64,000 bases of DNA from positions 124,001-188,000 of the forward strand of contig NZ_JAPYZV010000008.1 in NCBI RefSeq assembly GCF_027812955.1, given 5' to 3'. The notes beneath the pieces were generated by a model. The model was given only the letters and a program-made list of their open reading frames with translations. It did not search any database and was not told where the DNA came from. The position numbers were made by a program, and so were the translations under genes. Source of the stretch: Pedococcus sp. 5OH_020 (lineage in GTDB: Bacteria; Actinomycetota; Actinomycetes; Actinomycetales; Dermatophilaceae). The first letter of the stretch is position 1. Every line of letters begins with the position of its first letter. This document shows, one piece after another, positions 1 through 7,944 of the stretch.

Positions 1-41
1 CGACCCGTCGTTCGAGGACAAGAACCCAGCCAGGAGGAACC

Positions 42-572
42 GTGCCCCGGGACGACGAGTTCGCCGCTTATGTTGCGGCGCGGTGGCAGTTGCTCGTCCG
101 CTCAGCGGTCCTCCTGGGCTGCGCGCTGTCAGAAGCCGAGGACGTGACGCAGACGGCACTGACGCGGTGCTACACCCGCTGGGACAAGGTCAGCGTGGCT
201 GATGACCGCGACGCCTACGTGTATCGCGTACTGGTGAACTGTCTGCGCGACTCCAAGCGTCGACGTTGGTGGGGTGAACGGCCGGTCGCCGACCCAGAGC
301 AGCACCGTGCCCGCGCTCCGCTGTTCGACAACACCGACGCCGTTGCGGCCGCCGACGCGGTGGCGAGGGCCGTCGGCGGGCTGTCGGCCGAGCAGCGCGC
401 CGTCGTCGTACTGCGGTTCTACAGCCACCTGAGCGAGGCCCAGACGGCGCGAGCGCTGGGTATTCCCGCAGGCACAGTCAAGAGCCGGATGTCCCGAGCG
501 CTGGCCACGCTGGCGTCCAACCCGCACCTGGCCGACCTAACAGGTACGCCACGCGATAGGAGTCCCTCGTGA
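42..572 (+). CDS. SigE-family ECF RNA polymerase sigma factor
   Basis: A 176-residue extracytoplasmic-function sigma factor. Region 2 lies at about residues 8–75, with the typical 'EAEDVTQTAL' stretch, and region 4 at about 110–160 ('LSAEQRAVVVLRFY', then a helix-turn-helix ending 'GTVKSRMSRAL'). It would redirect RNA polymerase to a stress or envelope regulon. The GTG start is preceded by AGGAGG at 32–37. Its TGA overlaps the GTG of the next gene by 4 nt, so the two are translationally coupled. That partner is a membrane protein with an outside PASTA domain and may act as its anti-sigma or sensor; this role is inferred from context only. Confidence 0.9.
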   Translation: MPRDDEFAAYVAARWQLLVRSAVLLGCALSEAEDVTQTALTRCYTRWDKVSVADDRDAYVYRVLVNCLRDSKRRRWWGERPVADPEQHRARAPLFDNTDAVAAADAVARAVGGLSAEQRAVVVLRFYSHLSEAQTARALGIPAGTVKSRMSRALATLASNPHLADLTGTPRDRSPS

Positions 573-1450
573 ACGAGCACCAGGCCACCGAACTGCTCGA
601 GCGGCTCGCCGGTTCTATCCCCGCCGGGGTCGCCCCGGTGGATGACCTACTCGAAGCGGGGCGGCGAGCGCGAAGGCGCCGGACCGTCCTGGGCGGCGGG
701 ATGGGCGTCGTCGCTGCGGTCGGCATCGTGGTCGCCGTGTCCGCAGTGGTGCCCGGAGCCGTCGGAGGGCACTCGGCCGACCAACCAGCGGTCCCTGCCA
801 ACGAGCCGGCCGCTCACCCGGCCATTCCCAGCGGAATGCGGTTGGTGGGCCTGAACGACGTCGTGGTCGCTGTCCCCCAGTCGTGGAGCACCAACGACGT
901 GCGCTGCGGAACCCCGGTGGCTTCTACGGTGCTCTACGACCTTCGTGTCACGACAGCGTGTCTGGTGCCGGCGAGGCCCGGGGTCAACATCGTGCGCATC
1001 TTCGACACCGACTCAGCAGAGATGGGATCCGTGAAGCGCGGGGCGCTGCGAAAGGCGACCATCAACGGTGTCGCCGTGGAGCGCAGCGGAGTCAGCTGTC
1101 TTCTCAGCGACCCCCCCAAGTGTGTCGAGTCCCTCGTGGTCCCGAGCGCGCACGTCGCCTTCCGCGTCGAAGTCAACGATGGCAGCAACATCATGAACGC
1201 GATCACGGAGTCGCTCCACTCGCTACCCGCCGGCTGGGTCACCGTCCCCGCGCCACCTGTCGCGGACCCTGCGCAAGCGCCCAGGAGCGCCGATATGGTT
1301 GCCGAGCTCCAGCGCGTCGGGCTGGTCCCGCAGGTCGTCAGGCAGCGCGTTCCAGGAGTTCCTGCCGGCCAGCTGCTCAGCCAGTCGCCGGCTGTCGGCC
1401 TCCCGGTCCGCGTCGGAAGCACCGTCACCATCACCGAGACGGGGCTCTGA
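569..1450 (+). CDS. Membrane-anchored PASTA-domain protein coupled to the sigma factor
   Basis: A 293-residue protein. The N-terminal ~35 residues are charged and cytoplasmic (RRARRRR stop-transfer), followed by one membrane helix at about 39–65, a proline-rich stretch, a central domain of unknown fold (about 85–225, with several Cys), and a C-terminal PASTA domain at about 232–292 ('VPAGQLLSQSPAVGLPV', 'GSTVTIT'). PASTA domains bind peptidoglycan fragments or beta-lactams in kinases and PBPs. The layout (short inside tail, one helix, outside sensor) and the 4-nt overlap with the sigma gene fit a transmembrane partner of that factor. No zinc-binding anti-sigma motif is visible, so the anti-sigma role is inference. 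Confidence 0.8.
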   Translation: MNEHQATELLERLAGSIPAGVAPVDDLLEAGRRARRRRTVLGGGMGVVAAVGIVVAVSAVVPGAVGGHSADQPAVPANEPAAHPAIPSGMRLVGLNDVVVAVPQSWSTNDVRCGTPVASTVLYDLRVTTACLVPARPGVNIVRIFDTDSAEMGSVKRGALRKATINGVAVERSGVSCLLSDPPKCVESLVVPSAHVAFRVEVNDGSNIMNAITESLHSLPAGWVTVPAPPVADPAQAPRSADMVAELQRVGLVPQVVRQRVPGVPAGQLLSQSPAVGLPVRVGSTVTITETGL

Positions 1451-1545
1451 CACCAAGTCGCCCACAGTCGGTGACTGGCGGTGTCTCAGATCCGCGCCAC
1501 CTCCTGTGCAGCAGGTGCAGCACGGTGGTCGTCCACGGTGGCCGG

Positions 1546-2003
1546 CCATCGGCCGCAACCAACTTGGCGCCTGGTGACACCAACGGCAGGCAGGACGTCT
1601 TCGTCCGCGAGTGGACCCTCAATATGGCGAGCCGCGTCAGCGTCGCGACCGACGGCACGCAAGGGGACTTCAACAGCAGCAGCAGCGCGCTCAGCGGCGA
1701 CGGCCGGTACGTCGCAGACACGGCGGGACACGCGTCAGCCCGCAGAACGGCCACGATGTTTCGCAACCTACTCCCACCTGAGGCCCGACCCGGATTCCAG
1801 ACGGTCACCCGGCCCGCAACGTTGGACGACACGCTGGCAACGGCGATCTGCCGCCGGGAGTCCCTGCCCACCTTCGACCTGCTGCGGCGTCCTGCCTCGT
1901 GCACGTACCGGATCACCAGACCGGTTGGTCGCAAGTCGACCTCTGACAAGGCTCGAGCGGTCGCGTTTGAGAGCTTCTCCTCTGACGAGCCCAACCTCCG
2001 GCG
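1546..2003 (+). pseudogene. Decayed PD40/TolB-like beta-propeller gene remnant
   Basis: One reading frame holds two blocks that look like PD40 beta-propeller repeats: 'NLAPGDTNGRQDVFVRE' followed by 'RVSVATDGTQGDFNS' and 'SGDGRYVA' (about 1561–1725), and 'AVAFESFSSDEPN' (about 1957–1995). Full genes of this kind encode secreted proteins with several such blades. Here there is no signal peptide or credible start, and the stretch between the two blocks has no propeller character. I read the 560 bp between the PASTA gene and the acyltransferase as a degraded relic. The call rests on motif recall, not on an alignment. Confidence 0.5.
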
Positions 2004-2009
2004 CGGCCC

Positions 2010-4064
2010 TCACCGGGGGGCGCGCATGGGTCCCAGCAGCTGCGGCATCAGCCATGGCCCCAGGTGACTCACAGCAGCCTGCCGAAGGTGCACCCCGTCG
2101 AACCTCAGCTGCTGCCCGTCGATGGACTCCTTGAAGTGCCCGTCGGGGCCAGTCTTGCGGTCCAAGGCGATCACTGGCACGTGATCGGACGCCGCCACTT
2201 GCCGTAGCAAGGCGTTCCAGCGATCGGTGCGCGCGGGGACGTCCTCAGGCCACAGCGTGCCGTCCGGCTGCTCACCGCGCCGGTAGTAGGGCGCCGCCAC
2301 CCACACGACCCGTGCACCGGTGGACGCCTCCACGGCTGCGGCTGCATGCAGCTGACGCACGAGGTACGCGTCGTATGCCGGGTCGCCGATGTGCGTCCAT
2401 CGCCCCTGGAAGACGCGGTCCATCACCTCCCACCTGCCCACGAGCATCACCACGACGTCCGGCCGGGTGCTGGTGATGGCTCCTCGCCACCGGCTCTGCC
2501 ACACGGCGCAGAGCTTTCTCTGGCGGCGGAGCTGGCCGAAGTAGTGGTAGCTCCCACCGATCGTCAGTCCACAGCCCAGGACCGCCGCGTCGGTGACGTG
2601 GATCCCTCGCGCGCGGAGATAAGGGCTCAATCCGGCAGCCAGGCTCTTTCCCACCGAGTCACCGACGACGAGTACGTCGCGGGCTGAGGGTGCTGGGGAT
2701 CGGGTCCCTGGTGCGCGGGCAGCGCGTACGGCGCGCTGACCAGCCGTGGAAGGGGTCGGTGAGATCTCGTCCGCGCTGCGTACAGCGGTCGAGACGTCGG
2801 CCTCTCCCGTCGCCAGCTCTGCGGGCGGTGTGCCGCTCCCCGGCGCCAGGAGGAGAACCGCTCCGATCTCAGCGACTGCCAGGAAGCCAACCATCGCACG
2901 GCGGCGGACGGACGACAGGCACGCGGTGCGGAAGGGACGCTCCACCAGCATGAAGGAGCCCGAAGCGACTGTAAGGGTCACGATGATGCGAACCGCCAGC
3001 AGCCAGCCGCCGTGTAGGCCGGTGCGTTCGGCGGTCAGCAACCCGAACAGCGGCCAGTGCCAGAGGTACACCCCGTAGGAGATGACCCCGAGCCATCGCA
3101 GCAGAGGAGTGCTCAACACCCTGGCCAGCACAGAGAACTGGTCCGTCACGACGGCCGCGATGACCAGTGTCGCGGCCACTGCGCCAAGCGCCATCCCACC
3201 CTGGTACAGCCACGGCGAGGAGCCGCTGGCACGCGCCCACAAGGCGCCGATGGCGACGGCGCCGGACCAGCCCGCCACAGCGATGAGCAGTCGCCCGAAC
3301 GGTCGCACAGGACGGTCGCCATTCGAAGCCCGCTCCGTCAGTATGAAAGCCAGCGCCGCTCCAAGCAGAAGACTCGCCGCACGGGTGTCCGTTCCGTAGT
3401 AGACACGGGACGGGTCGGCTCGGGGCTTGGCCTGCAGGGCCATGTCCGTGATCGACGCGGCGGCCGCAAGCACCGTCACCCCCAAGGCCCACGCCGTACG
3501 ACGGCGGAGACCGGCTGCGCCCGAGGCGGTGTGCCACAGTCCCGCGGCGAGCAACAGAGGCCAGACCAGGTAGAACTGCTCTTCGATCGACAACGACCAG
3601 GTGTGCTGCAGTAGTGACGGCAGCGTCGTCTGCTCGAAGTAGCCGTTCCCCGCCGCGAGAAGGTGCCAGTTCTGGACGTAGGCCAACGTCGCCAGCACGT
3701 CCCCGCGCGGCGCCGTCGGCGACCCGTCCCCAGCCCAGCGGCTCAGCGGCACAACGACGGCAAGCAGCAGCGCGAGCGCCGGCAGAAGACGGCGGGCACG
3801 CCTTCCCCAGAACCGCCAGATGTCGATGTGACCGGTCGAGCGGAGCTCCTGAAGCAGCAGTGAGGTGATAAGGAAGCCGCTGAGGACGAAGAACGCGTCC
3901 ACGCCGAGAAAGCCGCCCCCCATCCAGCCCGCACCGCCGTGGTACAGCACAACGGCGATAACGGCGAGGCCACGCATGCCGTCGAGTGCCCGAACGTGGC
4001 CTATCCGCTGAGGCGCCACGGTCGCAGCCGAAGGGCGGTGCTCGCTCACACCTTCGCCCAGCAC
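2010..4064 (-). CDS. Acyltransferase-3 / SGNH-hydrolase fusion membrane protein (OafA/YrhL type)
   Basis: A 684-residue protein. The N-terminal acyltransferase-3 domain (about 25–390) has the family signatures 'RALDGMRGLAV…LYHGG' (putative catalytic His near residue 42), 'VDAFFVLSGFLI' and 'SIEEQFYLVWPLLL', spread over about ten membrane helices. A Pro/Ser/Ala linker leads to a C-terminal SGNH domain with 'VVGDSVGKS' (nucleophile Ser) near 465 and 'DGVHLRQ' (catalytic Asp/His) near 664. Such proteins move an acyl group across the membrane and place it on surface sugars or lipids. The GTG start has no clear Shine-Dalgarno, and another GTG lies at 4049. The gene stands alone. Confidence 0.9.
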   Translation of the reverse strand: MLGEGVSEHRPSAATVAPQRIGHVRALDGMRGLAVIAVVLYHGGAGWMGGGFLGVDAFFVLSGFLITSLLLQELRSTGHIDIWRFWGRRARRLLPALALLLAVVVPLSRWAGDGSPTAPRGDVLATLAYVQNWHLLAAGNGYFEQTTLPSLLQHTWSLSIEEQFYLVWPLLLAAGLWHTASGAAGLRRRTAWALGVTVLAAAASITDMALQAKPRADPSRVYYGTDTRAASLLLGAALAFILTERASNGDRPVRPFGRLLIAVAGWSGAVAIGALWARASGSSPWLYQGGMALGAVAATLVIAAVVTDQFSVLARVLSTPLLRWLGVISYGVYLWHWPLFGLLTAERTGLHGGWLLAVRIIVTLTVASGSFMLVERPFRTACLSSVRRRAMVGFLAVAEIGAVLLLAPGSGTPPAELATGEADVSTAVRSADEISPTPSTAGQRAVRAARAPGTRSPAPSARDVLVVGDSVGKSLAAGLSPYLRARGIHVTDAAVLGCGLTIGGSYHYFGQLRRQRKLCAVWQSRWRGAITSTRPDVVVMLVGRWEVMDRVFQGRWTHIGDPAYDAYLVRQLHAAAAVEASTGARVVWVAAPYYRRGEQPDGTLWPEDVPARTDRWNALLRQVAASDHVPVIALDRKTGPDGHFKESIDGQQLRFDGVHLRQAAVSHLGPWLMPQLLGPMRAPR

Positions 4065-4234
4065 TTGGCGAGGCCCAGCGTCGTCATCTGCTCTCGGGCG
4101 GCGAGACCGGCGGGGTCCTCGACGGCCACCGCGCGGAGCAGGAGGTGCTGAGCACGAACACCATGCTAGGGCGGCGGGCGGCAGGCGGCGACGTCACCTA
4201 TCGGCACCTGGCGCAGATCAAGGATGACGCCGGG

Positions 4235-4609
4235 TCAGTGGAGCTGCGTGAGCGAAAGGATGTTTCCGTCGGGGTCCGTGAACCACGCCACGCGGTCGCC
4301 GTTGGGAGCAGTCCACACCCCTTGAGCGTCCAGCTCCACGCCCTCGTAGCGGACGAACTTGACTCCGGCTGACCCCAGTGATGTAACAGTCGTGGTGATG
4401 TCAGGAACGCGCCAGCCGAGCACTGTATAGCCGGGGTGGCCGACCTGGGCTACCGCTGTGACCCGGAGCATCGTGCCATGGGCGTTGAACGAACAGGCAT
4501 ACGGATCCTCGTGCACGACGGGGAGTCCGAGGACGCCTTCGTAGAACGACCGGGCGCGGGCCAGGTCCGTTGTGGCAGCGAAAGCGACCACGTCGCACGT
4601 CTCAAGCAC
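4235..4609 (-). CDS. VOC-family (glyoxalase/bleomycin-resistance fold) protein
   Basis: A single beta-alpha-beta-beta-beta module pair of about 124 residues, the length usual for small VOC proteins. Family features are 'ARSFYEGVLGLPVV' near the N terminus and 'DPDGNILSLTQLH' at the C terminus, where the Asn/Leu strand usually ends the metal site. The substrate cannot be told. I place the start at the GTG at 4609 because AGGAGG lies 5 nt upstream; the GTG at 4615 overlaps that ribosome site. It is transcribed away from a small membrane-protein gene with its own promoter. Confidence 0.8.
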   Translation of the reverse strand: MLETCDVVAFAATTDLARARSFYEGVLGLPVVHEDPYACSFNAHGTMLRVTAVAQVGHPGYTVLGWRVPDITTTVTSLGSAGVKFVRYEGVELDAQGVWTAPNGDRVAWFTDPDGNILSLTQLH

Positions 4610-4714
4610 GGCCACCTCCTTCGGTCCCCCCGGAAGGGTACGTGCGCATCTCGAGGTGTCTCCTCGGACCGGACCGACGCGCCCACTGAAGGGCGCCGCC
4701 CTCCTGAGCGGACC

Positions 4715-4720
4715 TATCCT
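4715..4720 (+). promoter_or_regulatory. -10 box (TATCCT) of a likely leaderless promoter
   Basis: TATCCT ends 6 nt before the GTG at 4727, so transcription would start at or next to the start codon. This is the main support for the small gene that follows. Confidence 0.5.
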
Positions 4721-4726
4721 CGAACC

Positions 4727-4858
4727 GTGGACGGTCCATACTTCTCCAAGTGGCTCGCCGGCCTGGTGCTGGGGTTGCCGTCGATACTAGTGCTGCTGTG
4801 GCTGCGGAAACGGGCCCGCAATGACCAACAGTCGGCTCGCGGCCAGCTCGGCACCTGA
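4727..4858 (+). CDS. Small single-span membrane protein, 43 aa
   Basis: A short frame encoding an N-terminal 'MDGPYFSKW', one hydrophobic helix at about residues 9–25 ('LAGLVLGLPSILVLLWL') and a basic tail starting RKRARN, which predicts the N terminus outside and the C terminus inside. Nothing is recognised by family. The -10 hexamer placed 6 nt before the start and the membrane-protein composition argue that it is expressed. It is short enough that chance cannot be excluded. Confidence 0.4.
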   Translation: MDGPYFSKWLAGLVLGLPSILVLLWLRKRARNDQQSARGQLGT

Positions 4859-4988
4859 GGACGTCCGCCGGTTGGCCGGCGGTGGACGCAGGCGTCAGAA
4901 CGTGAAGCGAGCTAGGCCGCCGGGGTCCGCCGCCGCCCCACAGTCGCGGTGCGTGGCTCGATTCGATACACGTTCCACGGCGGTGGTC

Positions 4989-4994
4989 CCTAGC
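4989..4994. repeat. Left target-site duplication of the IS481 element (CCTAGC)
   Basis: CCTAGC here is repeated at 6106–6111, directly outside both terminal inverted repeats. It matches the NCTAGN target known for IS481-type elements. Confidence 0.85.
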
Positions 4995-5983
4995 TGTACT
5001 GACCGGTGAGATTGGTTAAGCGGCTGATGGGTGTTGCCTTGCCGATCGCGGGTGTGGGGCCGGTGGTGGTTGTACTGGTGAAGCCATGCTGGCAGGGCTT
5101 TGCGGCGGGTGTCTTCGGAGGCATAGAACTTCTTGAAGGCCCACCCGTCGGCCAGGGTGCGGTGGAATCGTTCGATCTTGCCGTTGGTCTGTGGTCGGTA
5201 GGGCCGGGTCCGCTGGGGCGTGATGCCCAGCTCGGCGCAGGTGTCGCGCCAATGATGTGCTCGGTAACAGCTGCCATTGTCGGACAGCACCCTCTCGACG
5301 ACGACGCCTCGGGCAGCGAACCAGGCGACCGCGCGGCGCAGCACCGCGGCGGCCGTGGCGGTGGTCTCGTCGTTGTGGATCTCGGCGTAGGCGACCCGGG
5401 AGTGGTCATCGAGCACGGTGTGCACGAAGGCGGTGCCCATCTTGCGGTGGCTGTGGGCGTTCATCGGCTTGCCAGGGGTGAGCGTGCGGCTGCGGTCGCC
5501 CTGTCGCCGTCCGACGTACCGCCAGCCGCCACCATCGGGGAGGTTGCCCAGCTTCTTGACGTCCACGTGCAGCAGGGCACCGGGGTAGGGGTGCTCGTAA
5601 CGGCGGACCGGTTCGCCGCTGACCCGATCCACATGGCTGAGCCGGTTGAGCCGGCACCGCACGAGGACCGCGTGGACCGTCGATGCGGCCACCCCCACCT
5701 GGTCGGCGATCGCGACCGGCCCCAACCGCTGCTTCCATCGCAGGTGAACGATCCGCCGCACGACCGGTGCTGGGGTCCGGTTTGGGGACCGGTGCGGACG
5801 TGAGGACCGGTCGCCCATCCCGTCCGGACCCATTACGGCATACCGGTCGGCCCACCGCTTCGCGGTCGGCCACGACACGTCGTACCGTTCCGCGGCCCGG
5901 GCCACCGGCCAGCCCTGGTCGACGATCAGCCGCGCCAGCCGGAACCGGGCGCGCGGGGTCAGAGCAGCGTTAGCGTGGGACAC
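4990..5983 (-). pseudogene. IS481 transposase with a 1-nt frameshift near its C terminus
   Basis: DDE transposase. It has N-terminal helix-turn-helix domains ('SHANAALTPRARFRLARL', then 'AAERYDVSWPTAKRWADRY') and an RNase-H-like catalytic core with Asp in 'HVDVKKLG', Asp in 'LSDNGSCY' and Glu in 'NGKIERFHRTL'. The start is GTG at 5983 with AGGAGG 5 nt upstream. After 'HHRPHT' (about 5060) one extra C throws the frame; the expected family tail 'AIGKATPISRLTNLTGQYS' follows in the next frame and stops at 4990. The shifted frame runs on to 4895 instead. The catalytic triad is intact, so activity may be only partly lost. The ancestral stop codon TAG lies in the target duplication, not in the element. 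Confidence 0.85.
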
Positions 5984-6105
5984 GAAGACCTCCTGGGTGG
6001 CGGAGCGGTTCCTAGACAGCTCCACGTCACGCCCGGAGGTCTTCCCCTATCAAGCACTCAGATTGTGTCGTCACACAACCTCAACCAACGTGCCCGGTCA
6101 GTACA
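4995..6105. mobile_element. IS481-family insertion sequence, 1111 bp
   Basis: The ends are the inverted repeats TGTACTGACCGG (4995–5006) and CCGGTCAGTACA (6094–6105). Weaker similarity extends inward to about 25 bp (TTGGTT at 5021–5026 mirrored by AACCAA at 6083–6088). Both ends are flanked by CCTAGC. The element carries one transposase gene on the minus strand. The intact ends and exact target duplication suggest a fairly recent insertion into ordinary intergenic DNA. Confidence 0.9.
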
Positions 6106-6111
6106 CCTAGC
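6106..6111. repeat. Right target-site duplication of the IS481 element (CCTAGC)
   Basis: Identical to the hexamer at 4989–4994 and directly abuts the right inverted repeat. Confidence 0.85.
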
Positions 6112-6200
6112 GGCGCTCAGCAGCCAGGTGCTGACCGGCTCTTTGACGACGTCCGCCTGGTCGGTCGGCATCGGCCGAGCGCGTTTTTGGACGGCCACGT

Positions 6201-6203
6201 GAT
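6201..6203. repeat. Left target-site duplication of the IS30 element (GAT)
   Basis: GAT lies immediately outside the left inverted repeat and recurs at 7520–7522. A 3-bp duplication is usual for IS30. Three bases can match by chance. Confidence 0.6.
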
Positions 6204-7519
6204 GGTGGGTTCTAGTCAACGTCGCAACACTGGCTGGTTCTGGGAGGCTAGCAGCGCGGCGAAGAGGTCGGCTGGCGCGCGGTTGTTGAGCACGAGTCTG
6301 GGTCGCCTGTTGAGCTCGTTCTCGACCTCCAGCAGGTGCTTCGCCGAGTGCGTGCTCAGGTTGGTTCCTTTCGGGAAGTAGTCGCGCAGCAGGCCGTTCA
6401 TGTTCTCGTTGGAGCCGCGCTGCCAGGGCGAGTGGGAGTCACAGAAGTAGACCGGTGCCCCCAGAGTTTTGGCGATGGTGAGGTGACGGGCCATCTCCGT
6501 GCCCTGGTCCCAGGTGATCGATCGCAGGAGGTGAGCCGGTAGGTCGCCCATGCGGTGCTTCAACGCTTCGTGGAGGGTGTCGCCGTCGCGTCGGGGAAGA
6601 TGTAGCAGCCGTACCAGGCGGGTCTTGCGTTCGACGAGGGTGCCGATCGCCGACCGCTGGTCCTTGCCGATGATGAGGTCGCCCTCCCAGTGCCCGGCCT
6701 GCGAACGGTCCTGGGGCAGGAACGGGCGCTGATGGATCGACAGCATCGGCTGCTCGAACCGCGGCCGGCGCCGCTCGACCCGTTGATGGGCACGCCGGTG
6801 ATCGCGGCCGGTGCGCAAGGGCGAACGGTGGTGCGGGGCCAGCCGTGATGGCCGGAACAGCACCGATCCGGGCTGATAGACGGCCTGGTAGATGCTCTCG
6901 TGGCAAAGGCGCATTGAGCGGTCCTGCGCAAACCGGCCCTTGAGGTGCCGGCTGATCTGCTGCGGGCTCCACCGCTGCGCCAGCAGGTGCGCGACGAGAT
7001 CTCGCAGCTCGTGGTTGGTCTCGAGGCGGCGCCGGTGATGGCGGGCACGACGGGCGGTCGCCTTCCGGTGGGCCTGGAACGGTCGGTAGCCGCCGCGGCC
7101 GGTGGCGTTGCGGCGCAGTTCGCGCGAGACCGTCGAGGGCGCCCTACCGAGCCGGTGCGCGATCTGACGGATGCTCAGCCCGGCACGGCGCAGGTCGGCG
7201 ATCTCGATCCGCTCGTCCTCGGACAGGAACCGGGCGCTGACCTGGCGAACCGCGAGGCGGTCCAGCGGGGGCACGAACCCGACCAGAACACCGTTGCGGT
7301 AGGTCTTGTACCCGCGAGCCCAGTTGTTGCCCGCGCTGCGCGACGCGCCGACCTCTCGAGCAGCCGCGCGGATGCTGAACCCCCGCGCCCGCAGCTCCAT
7401 GAACCGCTGCCGCTTGGCCGACTGTGGGCGCCGCCCCGGCCCCTTCTTCACACGACGCGTAGATGTCAACACGACCTCCAAGAATGTCGGAAGTGTTGCG
7501 ACCGTCGCTGGAAACCGCC
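6204..7519. mobile_element. IS30-family insertion sequence, about 1316 bp
   Basis: The 28-bp imperfect inverted ends match at about 21 positions. The left end begins GGTGGGTTCTAG and the right end, read inward, begins GGCGGTTTCCAG. Both reach the shared core GTCGCAACACT (6221–6231 and, as AGTGTTGCGAC, 7492–7502). GAT flanks each side. One transposase gene fills the element on the minus strand. It sits about 90 bp from the IS481 element. Confidence 0.85.
6216..7472 (-). CDS. IS30-family transposase
   Basis: About 418 residues, slightly long for IS30. There is an N-terminal helix-turn-helix ('MELRARGFSIRAAAREVGAS'), then a second one ('SIRQIAHRLGRAPSTVSREL') typical of IS30. The DDE core shows Asp in 'GHWEGDLIIG', Asp in 'TWDQGTEMA' and Glu in 'SPWQRGSNENMNGLL'. 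The frame is open upstream past the element's end, so the start must be inside: GTG at 7472 or TTG at 7469, the latter 5 nt after GGAGG. The stop codon falls within the left inverted repeat. No damage is visible. Confidence 0.9.
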   Translation of the reverse strand: MLTSTRRVKKGPGRRPQSAKRQRFMELRARGFSIRAAAREVGASRSAGNNWARGYKTYRNGVLVGFVPPLDRLAVRQVSARFLSEDERIEIADLRRAGLSIRQIAHRLGRAPSTVSRELRRNATGRGGYRPFQAHRKATARRARHHRRRLETNHELRDLVAHLLAQRWSPQQISRHLKGRFAQDRSMRLCHESIYQAVYQPGSVLFRPSRLAPHHRSPLRTGRDHRRAHQRVERRRPRFEQPMLSIHQRPFLPQDRSQAGHWEGDLIIGKDQRSAIGTLVERKTRLVRLLHLPRRDGDTLHEALKHRMGDLPAHLLRSITWDQGTEMARHLTIAKTLGAPVYFCDSHSPWQRGSNENMNGLLRDYFPKGTNLSTHSAKHLLEVENELNRRPRLVLNNRAPADLFAALLASQNQPVLRR

Positions 7520-7522
7520 GAT
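7520..7522. repeat. Right target-site duplication of the IS30 element (GAT)
   Basis: Matches GAT at 6201–6203, adjoining the right end of the element. Confidence 0.6.
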
Positions 7523-7944
7523 GCAGGGGTGGCACGGCTGGGCCGGTGAGATCGGGCAGGTGTGCGTCGCCCCCCGACGGTCCGCCCTGCCCGTGTGGGG
7601 CGATATGGTGCCGCGAGCAGTATGCCGGGCGTCGCGCGACCCCGGCGGCGGGCCTGCCGACAGGGACCACCCTAGGGGACCTGGGCGACGCCGCCCGCTC
7701 GGGCGGTCAGCAGGCGTGAGGAGCCGTGCTCGGCGCCGCGACGTCCTGGCCCCTAGCTGGAGAGGCAACTGGCTTCGAGGGCCCAAGGTCTTCTGACCGC
7801 GCAGGGCACACATCGGACCGACAGCAGTCAGAACGATGGCCGATGTCTTGACTGACCTTGCGGCCCCCTTCATTGTTCGACCGTCGAACAAATAGTTCGG
7901 ATGCGCCGTGGCCGCACGACGGCCAGACCCGGAAGGGGATTCAC
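7523..7944. other. Non-coding stretch between IS30 and the sugar-transport genes
   Basis: About 420 bp with no frame that looks like a protein. Its only clear structure is the palindromic operator near the 3' end (7873–7891). The rest is ordinary GC-rich intergenic DNA, probably including the promoter of the transport operon. Confidence 0.5.
7873..7891. promoter_or_regulatory. 19-bp palindromic operator upstream of the sugar ABC operon
   Basis: TTGTTCGACCGTCGAACAA is a perfect inverted repeat: 9-bp arms around one C. A third half-site, AGTTCG, follows at 7895–7900. It lies 53–71 bp before the likely start of the binding-protein gene, the usual place for a sugar-responsive repressor site. The regulator is not encoded nearby. 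Confidence 0.6.

Noticed and set aside
883-2067. A long open plus-strand frame across the PASTA gene and the following gap
   Set aside because: Its first half is an out-of-frame shadow of the PASTA gene with Arg-rich composition; only the last part (from about 1546) has protein character and is kept as a pseudogene.
7873-7900. LexA/SOS box
   Set aside because: The GAAC–GTTC pair here has a 5-nt spacer, not the 4 nt of the actinobacterial SOS box, and the perfect dyad is in the opposite half-site orientation.
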